Assembly: GCF_009720525.1 (NCBI RefSeq)
Contig: NZ_CP043930.1
Span: forward strand, 124,001 to 188,000
Direction of reading: 5' to 3'
DNA: 64,000 bases
Source: Gimesia benthica
Lineage (GTDB): Bacteria; Planctomycetota; Planctomycetia; Planctomycetales; Planctomycetaceae
Within the stretch, counting starts at the first letter, position 1. Each line of letters starts with the position of its first letter. Below, piece after piece: positions 18,876-28,730 of this stretch. The notes under the pieces were generated by a model. It did no database searches, had not been told where the DNA came from, and worked only from the letters and a program-made list of their open reading frames with translations. The position numbers and the translations under genes were made by a program.

Positions 18876-19295
18876 TTGCATAAAGGAAGACATCTTCTCA
18901 TTGATTGTCGTAATGTCTCGCGGGACATTTGTCTAAACGACCAACTGATTCTGGAAGCCATGGCACGTGGAGCTACCCGTGCTGGTGCTACTGTGATCTC
19001 ACAGGTACGATATCACTTTGGTCATAATTCAGCACCGGGCTTCACCGCGATGTGCCTTCTTGATGAAAGCCACTGCTCAGCCCACTGTTACGCCGACCTG
19101 GGCTTAATCGCTCTCGACGTCTTCACCTGCGGCAATACTGATCCGAATGACGTTCTTCGTTACATTCGGGAAGAAGTCGATCTGGGTGACGTCAGCATTC
19201 TCGAAATGCCCCGGTTCCCCATCCCAAATGGGCAACCTGCGCTTCAGGAACCAGCCGGTTCCCACTGCGAAGCGGATCAGGTTGTCGCTCTGTAA
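18876..19295 (+). CDS. speD: S-adenosylmethionine decarboxylase proenzyme
   Basis: SpeD (prokaryotic class 1B-like) makes decarboxylated SAM, the aminopropyl donor for spermidine. The proenzyme self-cleaves at E64-S65 (LLDESHCSAH) to create the pyruvoyl group on S65; H70 and C85 (FTCGNTDP) match the processing and proton-donor residues. 139 residues, normal for the family. The start is a TTG at 18876, eight bases after GGAGGG; an ATG at 18871 is out of frame and too close to that site. A deoxyhypusine-synthase-like gene follows after 221 bases. Confidence 0.92.
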   Translation: MHKGRHLLIDCRNVSRDICLNDQLILEAMARGATRAGATVISQVRYHFGHNSAPGFTAMCLLDESHCSAHCYADLGLIALDVFTCGNTDPNDVLRYIREEVDLGDVSILEMPRFPIPNGQPALQEPAGSHCEADQVVAL

Positions 19296-19516
19296 ATTCC
19301 CACCTGAAAATTCCTGACGGGAACCACTCCTGTATCTATTGATTACAGCTGATAAACCGTTCCCACTCTGGAAATCTGAAAGGCGTTGAATTACGGTATA
19401 AACATCGCATCATGCCAGGTGCGCTTTGAAGTCTGTATTCAGACAAGGAGCGTACCTGACTGAGCGTTGTTTTCTTTTTTTGCGCCCCGCATCAACTCAC
19501 GAAGGAAGAGTGAATC

Positions 19517-20605
19517 ATGAGTGGAGATCGAGAGTTCCACGACGGTCGAGGAGACGGCTTAAAACCACTGAAAAGCCTGGACCTGTCGAGTGTCAATTCG
19601 TTTGGCGAACTGCTGCAGGCCATGTCTGCAACCGCGTTCTCAGGCAGACGCCTGGGAGATGCCTACGACATTCTGCTGGATATGGCACAAGACTCTGAAT
19701 GCAAAGTCGTCCTCACTCTTTCCGGTGCCATGACCGTCGCCAAACAAGGCAGCATCATCTGTGACATGATCGACCGTGGCCTCGTCCATGCCGTCGTCGC
19801 CACTGGTGCCCTGATTGCCCACGGTCTCACCGAATCGATCGGCCTGGTCCACTACCAGTACAATCCCACGGATTCCGACGAAACACTCTACAAAAAAGGC
19901 TACAACCGGATTTACGACACCCTCGAAATGGAGTCGAATCTGAACAACGTCGAAAAGCTGGTCCGCTCGGTCCTGCGGGAATCCCAGCCCGAAGATGGCG
20001 TCTGGTCTTCGGCCCGTCTCTGCCGGGCACTCGGTCAGCGACTCTCCGAAATCAACGATGGACGCGGCATCCTCCGCAGTGCTTATGAGCAAAATGTGCC
20101 CGTCTTCATCCCCGCTTTCACTGACAGTGAAATCGGTCTCGACGTCTCCACCTGGGCCATGTCCGAACTGATTGCCAAATCGGGCAAGCCCCTGGAAGAG
20201 CTCGAACAGGAAGAAATTCTCACCGCGCTCCCCAGCTTCAACCCGTTTCTCGACCTGCAGGAATATGCCCGCCTGATGCGGGATGCCGTTACCTTCGGCA
20301 TCTTCACCATCGGTGGGGGAGTTCCCCGCAACTGGGCGCAACAGGTTGCTCCCTATTATGAAATTGCCAACTACCGCCTGGGCACAGAGTGGAAAGAGCC
20401 CCGCTTCCGCTATGGCATTCGTATCTGCCCCGAACCGGTTCACTGGGGAGGTCTCTCTGGATGCACTTATTCTGAAGGGGTCAGCTGGGGCAAGTTCCTT
20501 TCACCCCAGGATGGCGGTCGGTTCGCTGAAGTCTATTCTGATGCCACCGTCGTACTCCCACTGCTGATGAAAGCCGTGTTCGAAAAACTGGACTCCGCTT
20601 CATAA
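19517..20605 (+). CDS. Deoxyhypusine synthase-like protein (probable polyamine aminobutyltransferase)
   Basis: A 362-residue member of the deoxyhypusine synthase family. Family blocks are clear: LTLSGAMTVA, DMIDRGLVHAVVATGA, and the catalytic lysine motif GVSWGK with K326 near the C-terminus. In eukaryotes and archaea the enzyme moves an aminobutyl group from spermidine to eIF5A/aIF5A. Bacteria have no such protein substrate, and bacterial homologues are thought to act on small amines such as putrescine (homospermidine-type chemistry). Pairing with speD points to polyamine metabolism. A GAAGGAAGAG ribosome site precedes the ATG. Confidence 0.92.
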   Translation: MSGDREFHDGRGDGLKPLKSLDLSSVNSFGELLQAMSATAFSGRRLGDAYDILLDMAQDSECKVVLTLSGAMTVAKQGSIICDMIDRGLVHAVVATGALIAHGLTESIGLVHYQYNPTDSDETLYKKGYNRIYDTLEMESNLNNVEKLVRSVLRESQPEDGVWSSARLCRALGQRLSEINDGRGILRSAYEQNVPVFIPAFTDSEIGLDVSTWAMSELIAKSGKPLEELEQEEILTALPSFNPFLDLQEYARLMRDAVTFGIFTIGGGVPRNWAQQVAPYYEIANYRLGTEWKEPRFRYGIRICPEPVHWGGLSGCTYSEGVSWGKFLSPQDGGRFAEVYSDATVVLPLLMKAVFEKLDSAS

Positions 20606-20654
20606 ACTGTGGATTGAGGCTTCCACAGACTGGACGTCACTGGGAACGAAATAA

Positions 20655-20680
20655 CCTGCTCTGGCTCAATCCAGAGCAGG
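20655..20680. terminator. Hairpin between the convergent DHS-like and M14 genes
   Basis: Exact 10-base arms CCTGCTCTGG (20655-20664) and CCAGAGCAGG (20671-20680) with a 6-base loop. The right arm overlaps the last codons of the minus-strand carboxypeptidase (stop at 20666). No T tail follows on the plus strand, so intrinsic termination is not certain. Confidence 0.6.
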
Positions 20681-21925
20681 GGACTGGCGGGGATCCTGTT
20701 TCAGATACCGGGCGATCCCCCGACCCAGTTGTTGTCCCACAGTCATGTAACCCTGCGGATGACTGTGGGGCGTATTCCAGCAGGTCTCGAGCGTAATCCC
20801 CACGACATGTTCGCGGGTGGCACTTCGTACCCAGTTACTGGAGATCTCTTTCCAGCGTTTGTCATACTTTGGTCCCGTCGAAGGCGTACTTCGATCCAGT
20901 TTCAGAGGCTCTTGCATCTCCTCGCGGCAAATAGCGATAAAGTTATCCTGCAGTGCTTTTCTTCGCTGAGTATTCAATTCGGGAGGCGCAATATAAAAAA
21001 ACGGCTGCTTCGAACTGGCACCAGGATTATGCAGATCGACAAACATCACCAGTCGGTTCTGCTTGTCGAACTGTTTCAGAGCCTTCATGGCTGCCTGGAC
21101 TGCGTTCCAGCGCGGCATCTCAGACCAGTCACGGTTATGATCGTGCGGAATCTGATTCTTGCCGCCATTACCGGTCGCTACATTGTCGATATCCATGATT
21201 GGAACATAGTAGATATCAACCTTTTCCCGCAAAGCCACCGCCAGAGGATCATCGCTCACCGCCCATTCAATGAAGCCACGCCCAACCCAGCTGCCCCCTG
21301 ATTCCCAGGCATGCTGACGGGCCTGGATCCAGATCACCATGCGATCGTCAGAATGTTTCCCATCCGGACTCAGCACCAGCGCAGGCACACTGCGGCCAGC
21401 GCGGGTTTTGCATAATTCAAATGCCGTCACGTCTTCATGCTTCCGGCTCAGGCGATCAACCAGTGTCTGGGCATCCGAGGGCACAAATGGAGGGCCCCAG
21501 GCAAACCAGGCTTGTTCGGCATCCACCTGCTGTGTCCAGCGACAGTGATCTTCCTCCCTGGTTCCGGAACCAGTCTGTTTCCAGGTCTTCCTGTCGAGAC
21601 TAAACGCAGCCCGTTCGGGCAGAGCCCAGTTGGCAGACAGCTTCGAGCCGTTTGCCTGTTTGAGATTACTCGCATCGACCGAAACCGTCAGCGTTTCTCC
21701 CGGTTTGATGCCGGAGACTTTGAAATACCACCAGCAGGGCCAGCCAAACTGTGGATCTCCGGCAGGACACACCGTAATCGAACGCGTTTGCTGATCGACT
21801 TTCAGAACCTCAGCCGAGCCTCCCGGGAAGTCAGCTGAAACGACCAGCTCACCAGCTTCTACAGGAACAGCCAGTAATAACAGTGACAGAATCAGACCAC
21901 TTAGACTATAACCTGCTGTTTGCAT
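20666..21925 (-). CDS. M14 family zinc carboxypeptidase, secreted
   Basis: A 419-residue protein from the ATG at 21925, chosen because it starts a clean signal peptide (hydrophobic 8-24) and follows AGGGAGCG; the frame itself is open to 21994. Residues 25-150 form a beta-rich N-terminal domain typical of bacterial M14 proteins. The metal site is H205-x2-E208 (RQHAWESG) with the third ligand H299 (VDLHNPG), and the catalytic Glu is probably E380 (GITLETCW). It overlaps nothing once the start is corrected and lies 25 bases after the DUF1501 gene, so it is likely the last gene of a three-gene operon. Confidence 0.9.
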   Translation of the reverse strand: MQTAGYSLSGLILSLLLLAVPVEAGELVVSADFPGGSAEVLKVDQQTRSITVCPAGDPQFGWPCWWYFKVSGIKPGETLTVSVDASNLKQANGSKLSANWALPERAAFSLDRKTWKQTGSGTREEDHCRWTQQVDAEQAWFAWGPPFVPSDAQTLVDRLSRKHEDVTAFELCKTRAGRSVPALVLSPDGKHSDDRMVIWIQARQHAWESGGSWVGRGFIEWAVSDDPLAVALREKVDIYYVPIMDIDNVATGNGGKNQIPHDHNRDWSEMPRWNAVQAAMKALKQFDKQNRLVMFVDLHNPGASSKQPFFYIAPPELNTQRRKALQDNFIAICREEMQEPLKLDRSTPSTGPKYDKRWKEISSNWVRSATREHVVGITLETCWNTPHSHPQGYMTVGQQLGRGIARYLKQDPRQSPALD

Positions 21926-21950
21926 CGACGCTCCCTGTTTCGCAAGGGGA

Positions 21951-23405
21951 TCACTTGAGGATGCCAGAAGCCACCTTTCCCTGACCGGGTTCAACCAGTG
22001 AGACTGACTGGGCGTTATGTTCGAAATTCAGGCCTTCGTGATTCAGACCAAACTGATGCAGCAGAGTCGCATGGAAGTCATGCTGGGTCACCACATCTTG
22101 AACCGCCCGATGACCGAAGTCATCTGTCGCTCCATGAATGTGCCCCTCTTTGATGCCGCCACCGGCCATCCAGATACTGAAGCCTTCCGTGTTATGGTCA
22201 CGCCCCGGTTTCTTGCCTTTACCGCGATCCTGAATCACAGGCAGACGTCCCATTTCACCGCCCCACTGGACCATCGTGGAATCCAGCAGTCCCCGATTCT
22301 TCAAATCGGTTACCAGGGCTGCACACGGTTTATCACAGGTTTTACAACGCGATTCCAGTGCAGCGAAGATATTCTCGTGCATGTCCCAGGCGTAATTCCA
22401 GATCTGTACGAAACGGACGCCACGTTCCACGAACCGGCGGGCCAGCATACAGGCATCCGCGAATTCTTTGGTCACCGGATCATCGGCTCCGTACATCTGA
22501 TGGGTGGCTTCAGTCTCTTTAGTCAGATCAAGCGCTTCGGTCGCTGCAGTCTGCATCCGGGCCGCCAGCTCATAGCTGGCAATGCGGGCTGCCAGATCGT
22601 CTTCGCCGGGATGACGCTGTTGATGGATCTGGTTCAGCTCTTTAAGCAGGTCCAGCTGATTCGACTGGGGCTTGCCACGCAGTTCCCGGATCGGATTCAG
22701 ATTCGCAATTCGCGGCTCTGACTTGCTGACAACCGTCCCCTGGTAAATCGAAGGCAAATGGCGGCTGTCCCAGTATGGTGATCCGACCGGGTTACGGGGA
22801 ATCGTAATGGCCACGAACGCCGGTAGATTCTGTGTCTCGGCTCCCAGACCATAAGTGATCCAGCTCCCCAGGGAAGGCCAGCCTTCACGTCCCCGCCCGG
22901 TGGTCATGGCCCGCATGCCGGCCACGTGATTCCGAATATTGGGCAGCTGCATAGAGCGAATCAGCGTGATATCGTCAACAATCTCTCCCAGGTGGGGCAG
23001 CAGGGCGGTGTTGATCTCCATCCCCGATTCGCCACACTTCTCGAATGTGTTGGGAGAGGGCATGATGATCGAAGTCGCCTGACCGGCGTTATCGTATTTG
23101 ATCCCGTCGCCGGGAAACCGCTTGCCCGCATACTTGTCGAGTGTTGGCTTACGGTCGAACAGATCCAGGTGACTCGGTCCACCACCGCAGAAAATTGAGA
23201 TCATCGATTTGGCGCGGGCTGGATGGCTGGTCTGCTTCGGCAGCAGATCGTACGTTTTCTCTTCCAGAGCCGGTTTTTCCGGAGCCGCCAGCAGCTGTTC
23301 GTCGTTTAACAGCGAGGCCAGTGCCAGTGAGGAGACGCCAAAGGCACTCTGGGCCAGAAAGTGACGGCGAGAGCTGGCGGAGTTTTGATTGATAAATTGA
23401 GACAC
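21951..23405 (-). CDS. DUF1501 domain protein, Tat-like signal
   Basis: A 484-residue DUF1501 protein starting with GTG at 23405, eight bases after AGAGGGAG. The N-terminus SSRRHFLAQSAFGVSSLALASLL is a Tat signal. Family blocks: [14 protein letters not shown] (about 74-87), GGEMGRLPVIQ and GRDHN toward the C-terminus. It lies 61 bases downstream of the PSCyt1/DUF1549/DUF1553 gene, the usual partner, and upstream of the M14 peptidase. Confidence 0.93.
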   Translation of the reverse strand: MSQFINQNSASSRRHFLAQSAFGVSSLALASLLNDEQLLAAPEKPALEEKTYDLLPKQTSHPARAKSMISIFCGGGPSHLDLFDRKPTLDKYAGKRFPGDGIKYDNAGQATSIIMPSPNTFEKCGESGMEINTALLPHLGEIVDDITLIRSMQLPNIRNHVAGMRAMTTGRGREGWPSLGSWITYGLGAETQNLPAFVAITIPRNPVGSPYWDSRHLPSIYQGTVVSKSEPRIANLNPIRELRGKPQSNQLDLLKELNQIHQQRHPGEDDLAARIASYELAARMQTAATEALDLTKETEATHQMYGADDPVTKEFADACMLARRFVERGVRFVQIWNYAWDMHENIFAALESRCKTCDKPCAALVTDLKNRGLLDSTMVQWGGEMGRLPVIQDRGKGKKPGRDHNTEGFSIWMAGGGIKEGHIHGATDDFGHRAVQDVVTQHDFHATLLHQFGLNHEGLNFEHNAQSVSLVEPGQGKVASGILK

Positions 23406-23466
23406 GAGAGACTCCCTCTGGAGATCGATATTTATATTCTATCAGGAGACGGGCATCATTTCCCGC

Positions 23467-26115
23467 TTATTCCACATACAGAAACTGGTTGGTTCCAAAC
23501 AGCACATGACAGACTGCAGCCAGTGCTTCCTCCCGAGGCTGTTTGGCTTTCTTTGTCTGATATTCTTTCAACTGCAGCGCGAAGTTTTTCTCCAGCGCCT
23601 GCAGTTCAGCCGGGGAAGGCTCACTACTTAAAGCTAACTTCCAGGCCGTCTTGATCAGCTTTGTATCGTCGGCGTCTTTCCCTGCCGTGGTGAGTACCCG
23701 CTTAGCAAAGGCCTCAGATTGAATCCGCATGAATTCACTATTGAGCAGCGCCAGTGACTGTGTTGCCACTGTCGAAAAGACCCGTCGCTCGCAGTTGGGC
23801 TCCATGCTGGGGGCATCAAAGGCATTCAGCATTGTCACCGGCTGGGTCCGCCGGACCTGCACGTAAATGGAACGTTTCAGTTCCCGGCGATCTTTTGACA
23901 CTTTACCAGCACCGACCGTAATAATACCGCTGTCCGCCAATGCAACCGGTACTGGCTCACCAAACTGCTCCCGGTTCAATTCGCCGCTGACCGCCAGAAT
24001 GGCATCGCGGATCGATTCCGCTTCCAGGCGTTGCATTGTCATTCGCCAGTAGAGACGGTTATCGGAGTCAATCGCGGCTGCTTTTTCGGAGTGCGTCGCA
24101 GAGGTCTGCTTGTAAGTCCGTGAGGTCATGATCAGGCGATGGATGCGTTTGAGTTGCCAGCCCTGTTCCATAAAGTCAGCCGCCAGCCAGTCCAGCAGTT
24201 CGGGATGCGTGGGGACGGAAGACCGGGAACCAAAGTCACCCGTGGAATCGACAATCGCCTGTCCGAAATGATGCATCCAGAACCGGTTCATCAGCACGCG
24301 TGCCACGAGAGGATGCTTCCCACTGGTCAGGTACCGGGCATACGCCAGTCGGCGTCCCGTGGTCGGCAGCTGGGGATCATTCAACTCAAATGTGTTGTCT
24401 GCTTTAGAAGAAATCACAGTCAGACCACCGGGAGCGATCAAATCTTTTTCTGGTGAAGAGATATCCCCCCGATAAAATACAAACGTCTGGGGCAGGTGCT
24501 GTGTGTCTTCGGTCGCGACGCGAATGTATTCCGGCTTGGGAATCTGCGCCCGCAGCTTGTCTGCTTCTGCCTTGATATCCTCATACTGTTTCTTCAGATC
24601 GTTTCCGTCTTTGAAGCGTGCCAGGAACAGGTGCAGGCGTCCCGGCACCAGCAGGTCGAGCATCGGGTATTTCTGTTTCAGAAAATCCGCCTGCTCTTTT
24701 GAACGTTCTTTAACCGCGGTTTCATAAGCGGTGCGAGCCTGTTCGCGGTCTGCCTCGGGGACTTCCTTCAGAACCCGCTCGGCAATCAGCTGGGTCACTT
24801 CCGCTTTGACCTTGTTGTGCTCGGCATCCAGTTCCTTGACCTGGGCTGACAGCTTTGCAGCTTTGGCTTTATCTTCTGGTGACATCAGGGCCGCCCGTCG
24901 ACTGGCAGGCATCCGCCATTTTTGATCGTCATACACGGGAGCAATCACCGCTCGCAGACGATAAAAGTCTTCCTGCGGAATCGGGTCAAAGCGGTGATGA
25001 TGGCACTCCGCACAACCCACGGTCATGCCCAGCAGTGAAGAAGACATGATCTTCACCGTCTCTGTAATGACCTGGTTGCGTGCGATTGCAGGATCCATGG
25101 GACTCGAGCCGGTCCCATCGGGAGCCAGCCGCAGGTAACCGGTCGCGGTCAACTTCTCACAGACCGCGGGATCCTGGTCTACCAGCTTTTGCGCCGTCGC
25201 ATGCGTGGCTTTGACCATTTCATCGCCGGCGAGCTGCTCGGTGATAAATTGATCCCAGGGCTTGTCTGCATTCAGAGAACGGATCACATAATCCCGGTAA
25301 TGCCAGGCATCTGGACGGATAATGTCTTTGTCGTTGTAGCCTTCTGAGTCGGCATAGCCGGCAACATCCAGCCAGTGCCGCGCCCAGCGTTCCCCGTAAT
25401 GGGGAGATTCCAGCAGCCGATCGATCATCTTTTCATAGGCGTCAGGCGACTTGTCAGCCAGGTACGTATCGACGTCTTCCGGAGCAGGGGGGAGACCGGT
25501 CAGGTCAAAGGCGGCCCGTCTGATCAGCGTCAGTCGATCTGCTTCTTCAGAAAACCAGAGACCGTTCTGTTTCAGCTTTCGTGCGATGAAGGCATCGACC
25601 GGATTGAGCGGTTGTTTTCCATTCTCTTTTTTTAACTGAGGCAGTTCAGGCAGAGCAGCTTTCTGAATGGGACGAAACGCCCAGTGGGAGCGTTCATCGC
25701 TTGTGATCAGGAAGTCGCCCGGCTTGATGTCCCCTTCGGGTTCCGGCCCCTCTGTCTTTGCCCCCTGATCGATCCATTTCGCAATCAGCGCGACTTCTTC
25801 CGGTTTGAGTCGCAGCTTCTCATCGGGGGGCATGTCTCCCGATTCGACATACTGAAACAGCAGGCTCTCTGCATGTTTACCGGGAACGACTGCTTCTCCG
25901 GAATCGCCGCCCTTCATAATCAGGCGGCGTAACCGCACATCCAGCGCACCGGAAAGTTCTTTCTCCTCGCCATGACAGTGAAAGCAGTACGCCTTGAAAA
26001 TGGGTCGAATGTCTTTTTCAAAAGTCACTCGCGAATCAGCAGCGGAGCTCGATCCACTCCCGAGGAGACAGGCAGAAACAGCCGTCAGCAGGAAAGCGAT
26101 GGCGCGGATATACAA
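23467..26115 (-). CDS. PSCyt1/DUF1549/DUF1553 protein
   Basis: An 882-residue exported protein. Signal peptide 1-26; PSCyt1 haem domain with CFHCH (C44, C47, H48) to about 140; DUF1549 at about 165-375 with a second CAECH motif near its end; a coiled-coil, Lys/Glu-rich segment at about 400-500; DUF1553 at about 590-850. It starts with TTG at 26115. These proteins with DUF1501 partners are a planctomycete hallmark; a role in periplasmic redox or polysaccharide breakdown is inferred from genomic association only. First gene of the operon with DUF1501 and the M14 peptidase. Confidence 0.93.
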   Translation of the reverse strand: MYIRAIAFLLTAVSACLLGSGSSSAADSRVTFEKDIRPIFKAYCFHCHGEEKELSGALDVRLRRLIMKGGDSGEAVVPGKHAESLLFQYVESGDMPPDEKLRLKPEEVALIAKWIDQGAKTEGPEPEGDIKPGDFLITSDERSHWAFRPIQKAALPELPQLKKENGKQPLNPVDAFIARKLKQNGLWFSEEADRLTLIRRAAFDLTGLPPAPEDVDTYLADKSPDAYEKMIDRLLESPHYGERWARHWLDVAGYADSEGYNDKDIIRPDAWHYRDYVIRSLNADKPWDQFITEQLAGDEMVKATHATAQKLVDQDPAVCEKLTATGYLRLAPDGTGSSPMDPAIARNQVITETVKIMSSSLLGMTVGCAECHHHRFDPIPQEDFYRLRAVIAPVYDDQKWRMPASRRAALMSPEDKAKAAKLSAQVKELDAEHNKVKAEVTQLIAERVLKEVPEADREQARTAYETAVKERSKEQADFLKQKYPMLDLLVPGRLHLFLARFKDGNDLKKQYEDIKAEADKLRAQIPKPEYIRVATEDTQHLPQTFVFYRGDISSPEKDLIAPGGLTVISSKADNTFELNDPQLPTTGRRLAYARYLTSGKHPLVARVLMNRFWMHHFGQAIVDSTGDFGSRSSVPTHPELLDWLAADFMEQGWQLKRIHRLIMTSRTYKQTSATHSEKAAAIDSDNRLYWRMTMQRLEAESIRDAILAVSGELNREQFGEPVPVALADSGIITVGAGKVSKDRRELKRSIYVQVRRTQPVTMLNAFDAPSMEPNCERRVFSTVATQSLALLNSEFMRIQSEAFAKRVLTTAGKDADDTKLIKTAWKLALSSEPSPAELQALEKNFALQLKEYQTKKAKQPREEALAAVCHVLFGTNQFLYVE

Positions 26116-26292
26116 GGCAGGGTTCCTTTTTCAGAGGAAACTCATTCAGGGCGGGAGTTAAGTCACTTAAAAGCAGTGAAATTAACTGTTTTGGTGAGGT
26201 TCTATAGTACCCTATATCGGCAGCCGCGTCAAATTATTTAAGTTTACTTAGAAGAACAACCGTCAACCATGAAGTCATCAATAAAAGGAGTT

Positions 26293-28644
26293 TTATTCCC
26301 GTACCAGCGACTCCCGCATCGGTTCATCGGGAATCAGTTCCTCTTCCTCCATCGCAGGCACCTGCGAACGTTTGGCATAGCGGGCCAGCAGTGCCGGCAG
26401 GAAGATGAGATCGCCGAACAGAGCCGAGCCGATCGTCAGGCCACTCATGATGGCGAAGATCCGCTGATCCCGCATGTCGCTGAAGATCACTGTCGAGAAG
26501 CCGGCAACCAGGATGACCGTCGTCATGATTAACGCGGTTCCCACCCCTGTAAACGCCTTGCGGATCGCTTCGTCGTCACTCTCAACCTGGAGCTGTTCTT
26601 CGCGGAAGCGGGTCAGGAAGTGAATCGTATCGTCGACGGCAATCCCCAGGCAGACTGTAAACGCACAAACGCTGACAATCTCGAGCGCCTGCCCCGTAAA
26701 GACCAGGAAGGTCCCGGTTACGGCCAGGGGAAACATGTTGGGAATGATGGAGATCAGCCCCAGTCGCAATGAACGAAATGCGATCGCCAGCACAATCAGG
26801 ATGATAATCGCTGCACTCCCCAGACTGGACGCCAGATCGACGACGATCTGATACAGGTTCCGCCACCGCCAGACAGCTGAGCCCGTCAACTGAAACTGGA
26901 ACTCCGGATGCTGGCTTCCGATCTTGGCCAGCCCCTCTTCAATGCGCGTGAAGGTTGGCCCGTATTTGGCAATTCCCAGGTCCTGAACGTGAAAACTGAC
27001 CGTCGCCTGATTCTGCTCCGGCGTATAAAACGCCCGTTTCAACGGTGGAGGCAGCAGGTCGATCATTGACATCCGCTCTTCAGGGGGGCCTTCACCAGGC
27101 AGCGCAGAGAGAATATTCGCAATCGATATCGGATGACCAATCAACGCTTCCTGGTTCAGAAGTTGATCCACTTCGCTGATCGCAACCAGAACTTCGGGCG
27201 AATCCGATTCGACCTCATCCGACCATTTCACCTCAACCCGCGAATGCTCGAGCCCTCCCATCGCCTGGTCCATATGGTTCAAGGCGGTCGCCGCTTCCGA
27301 GCCATCGGGGAGCATATTGGCCCGGCGTTCATCGGGCCGCAGTGTCAGCGAAATCAGAATCAGTACCGCCGTGAGGCCGATACCCACCTTGCTGATCCAG
27401 CCCGCACGCTTCAACACCATTTCGATGATCACGCTGATCCGGTTCAGGTTCTTATCGATAACCCCCTTACCATAGCCCACATGAATAGAACGCCCCAGCC
27501 AGGTGCGGCAGGCCAGGGGAATCACCGTCACCACCGCAATGAAAGTCAACAGCACGCCGACCACACAGCTGTAACCAAATTCGCGGACCGTCTCATGATG
27601 GGCCAGCGAAAGCGAACCGAAGCCGATGGCCGTCGTAACCGAAGTCAGAAAGCAGGCCAGCCCCACTTCCTGAATCCCACGCCGGGCGGCATCCCGTCCC
27701 GAGAGACCGGAAGCCCGATGCCGCCGGATCTGGACCATCAGATGCACGCCGTCGGTTAAGCCCACCAGACTTAACAGGACTGGCAACACCACATCGTTAA
27801 ACGGGTTGTCCCGGAAATCGAAGAATTGGATAATCCCCATCGTCAGAAACACGCCAAACATCGGTGCCAGAGCCACGATAATCACCGCCGTGATTCCCCG
27901 GAACAGAATGATGGCCATCAGCAGAATCATCCCGTAGCCGATCACCTGATATTTGACCTTGTTCGCATTATGGGTGCGCACCGCGGTCAGATAGATGGGT
28001 ACACGGCCCGTGGTTGTGAAGGAAAACTTCACATCCGGATATTCAGCAACGACTTTTTTCGCGACTTCTTTCAATCCGGTCGTACAGGCATCGTCGTCCG
28101 TCACATACATCCAATTGAATTTGACCATCAGCAGAATGGTCTGCGCATCTACTGATAACAGCTGGCCGCCTACCAGCGGATGTTTAATCGCTTTTTCCTT
28201 AGCGTCATCGAGTCGTTTCTGGGAGGCCCGCTCATTCGGGAGGATCGGTTCCCGCAGGCCAAAGATATTCAGGTTGGGAATATCCTCCAGCCAGAAAACA
28301 CTTTCGACGTAATCCAGCGATTCGATCTCGGCAACGATCTCCCGCAGGGCCTTGATGCCGTCGGCGGTGAAGAACTGATTGGAATCAATCACCAGGATCG
28401 TATCAGCGTCGGTCAGGCTGATCGGGTCGACATCGGGCGGTGCCTCCCGAACTTTGCGCGGCTTACCCGCTTTCTGCTGTTCTACCTGGGGAACCGGTTC
28501 GGGTTTAGCCGTGAACCAGTCGCGAACTTCCTCGGGCATGGTGTACCCCAGCAGTGCGATTCCACTCAGCAGCAGAATGAACAAAGTTACCAGTAGGGGA
28601 TGGTCAACCATCCAGACCGAACAGCGATTGAACGTACGAGACAC
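26293..28644 (-). CDS. MMPL/RND family exporter
   Basis: A 783-residue membrane protein of the RND superfamily (MMPL type with sterol-sensing-like repeats). One helix at about 15-34, a periplasmic loop to about 235, five helices (about 238-385), a helix at about 415-435, a second periplasmic loop (about 440-605), and five more helices (about 610-760). The conserved GIAVDDTIHFLTRFREE block is present in the second half and LVGLTDGVHLMVQIRRH in the first. Substrates of such transporters include lipids and hopanoids; none can be assigned here. Start GTG at 28644. Confidence 0.9.
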   Translation of the reverse strand: MSRTFNRCSVWMVDHPLLVTLFILLLSGIALLGYTMPEEVRDWFTAKPEPVPQVEQQKAGKPRKVREAPPDVDPISLTDADTILVIDSNQFFTADGIKALREIVAEIESLDYVESVFWLEDIPNLNIFGLREPILPNERASQKRLDDAKEKAIKHPLVGGQLLSVDAQTILLMVKFNWMYVTDDDACTTGLKEVAKKVVAEYPDVKFSFTTTGRVPIYLTAVRTHNANKVKYQVIGYGMILLMAIILFRGITAVIIVALAPMFGVFLTMGIIQFFDFRDNPFNDVVLPVLLSLVGLTDGVHLMVQIRRHRASGLSGRDAARRGIQEVGLACFLTSVTTAIGFGSLSLAHHETVREFGYSCVVGVLLTFIAVVTVIPLACRTWLGRSIHVGYGKGVIDKNLNRISVIIEMVLKRAGWISKVGIGLTAVLILISLTLRPDERRANMLPDGSEAATALNHMDQAMGGLEHSRVEVKWSDEVESDSPEVLVAISEVDQLLNQEALIGHPISIANILSALPGEGPPEERMSMIDLLPPPLKRAFYTPEQNQATVSFHVQDLGIAKYGPTFTRIEEGLAKIGSQHPEFQFQLTGSAVWRWRNLYQIVVDLASSLGSAAIIILIVLAIAFRSLRLGLISIIPNMFPLAVTGTFLVFTGQALEIVSVCAFTVCLGIAVDDTIHFLTRFREEQLQVESDDEAIRKAFTGVGTALIMTTVILVAGFSTVIFSDMRDQRIFAIMSGLTIGSALFGDLIFLPALLARYAKRSQVPAMEEEELIPDEPMRESLVRE

Positions 28645-28730
28645 GCGCGATTCACTTTCTCTCAGCGGTAGAATGTTAAAGGGATCAGGTTGAAGATTGC
28701 CAGGCGCTGAATCTCAACCAGCTTCAGAAA

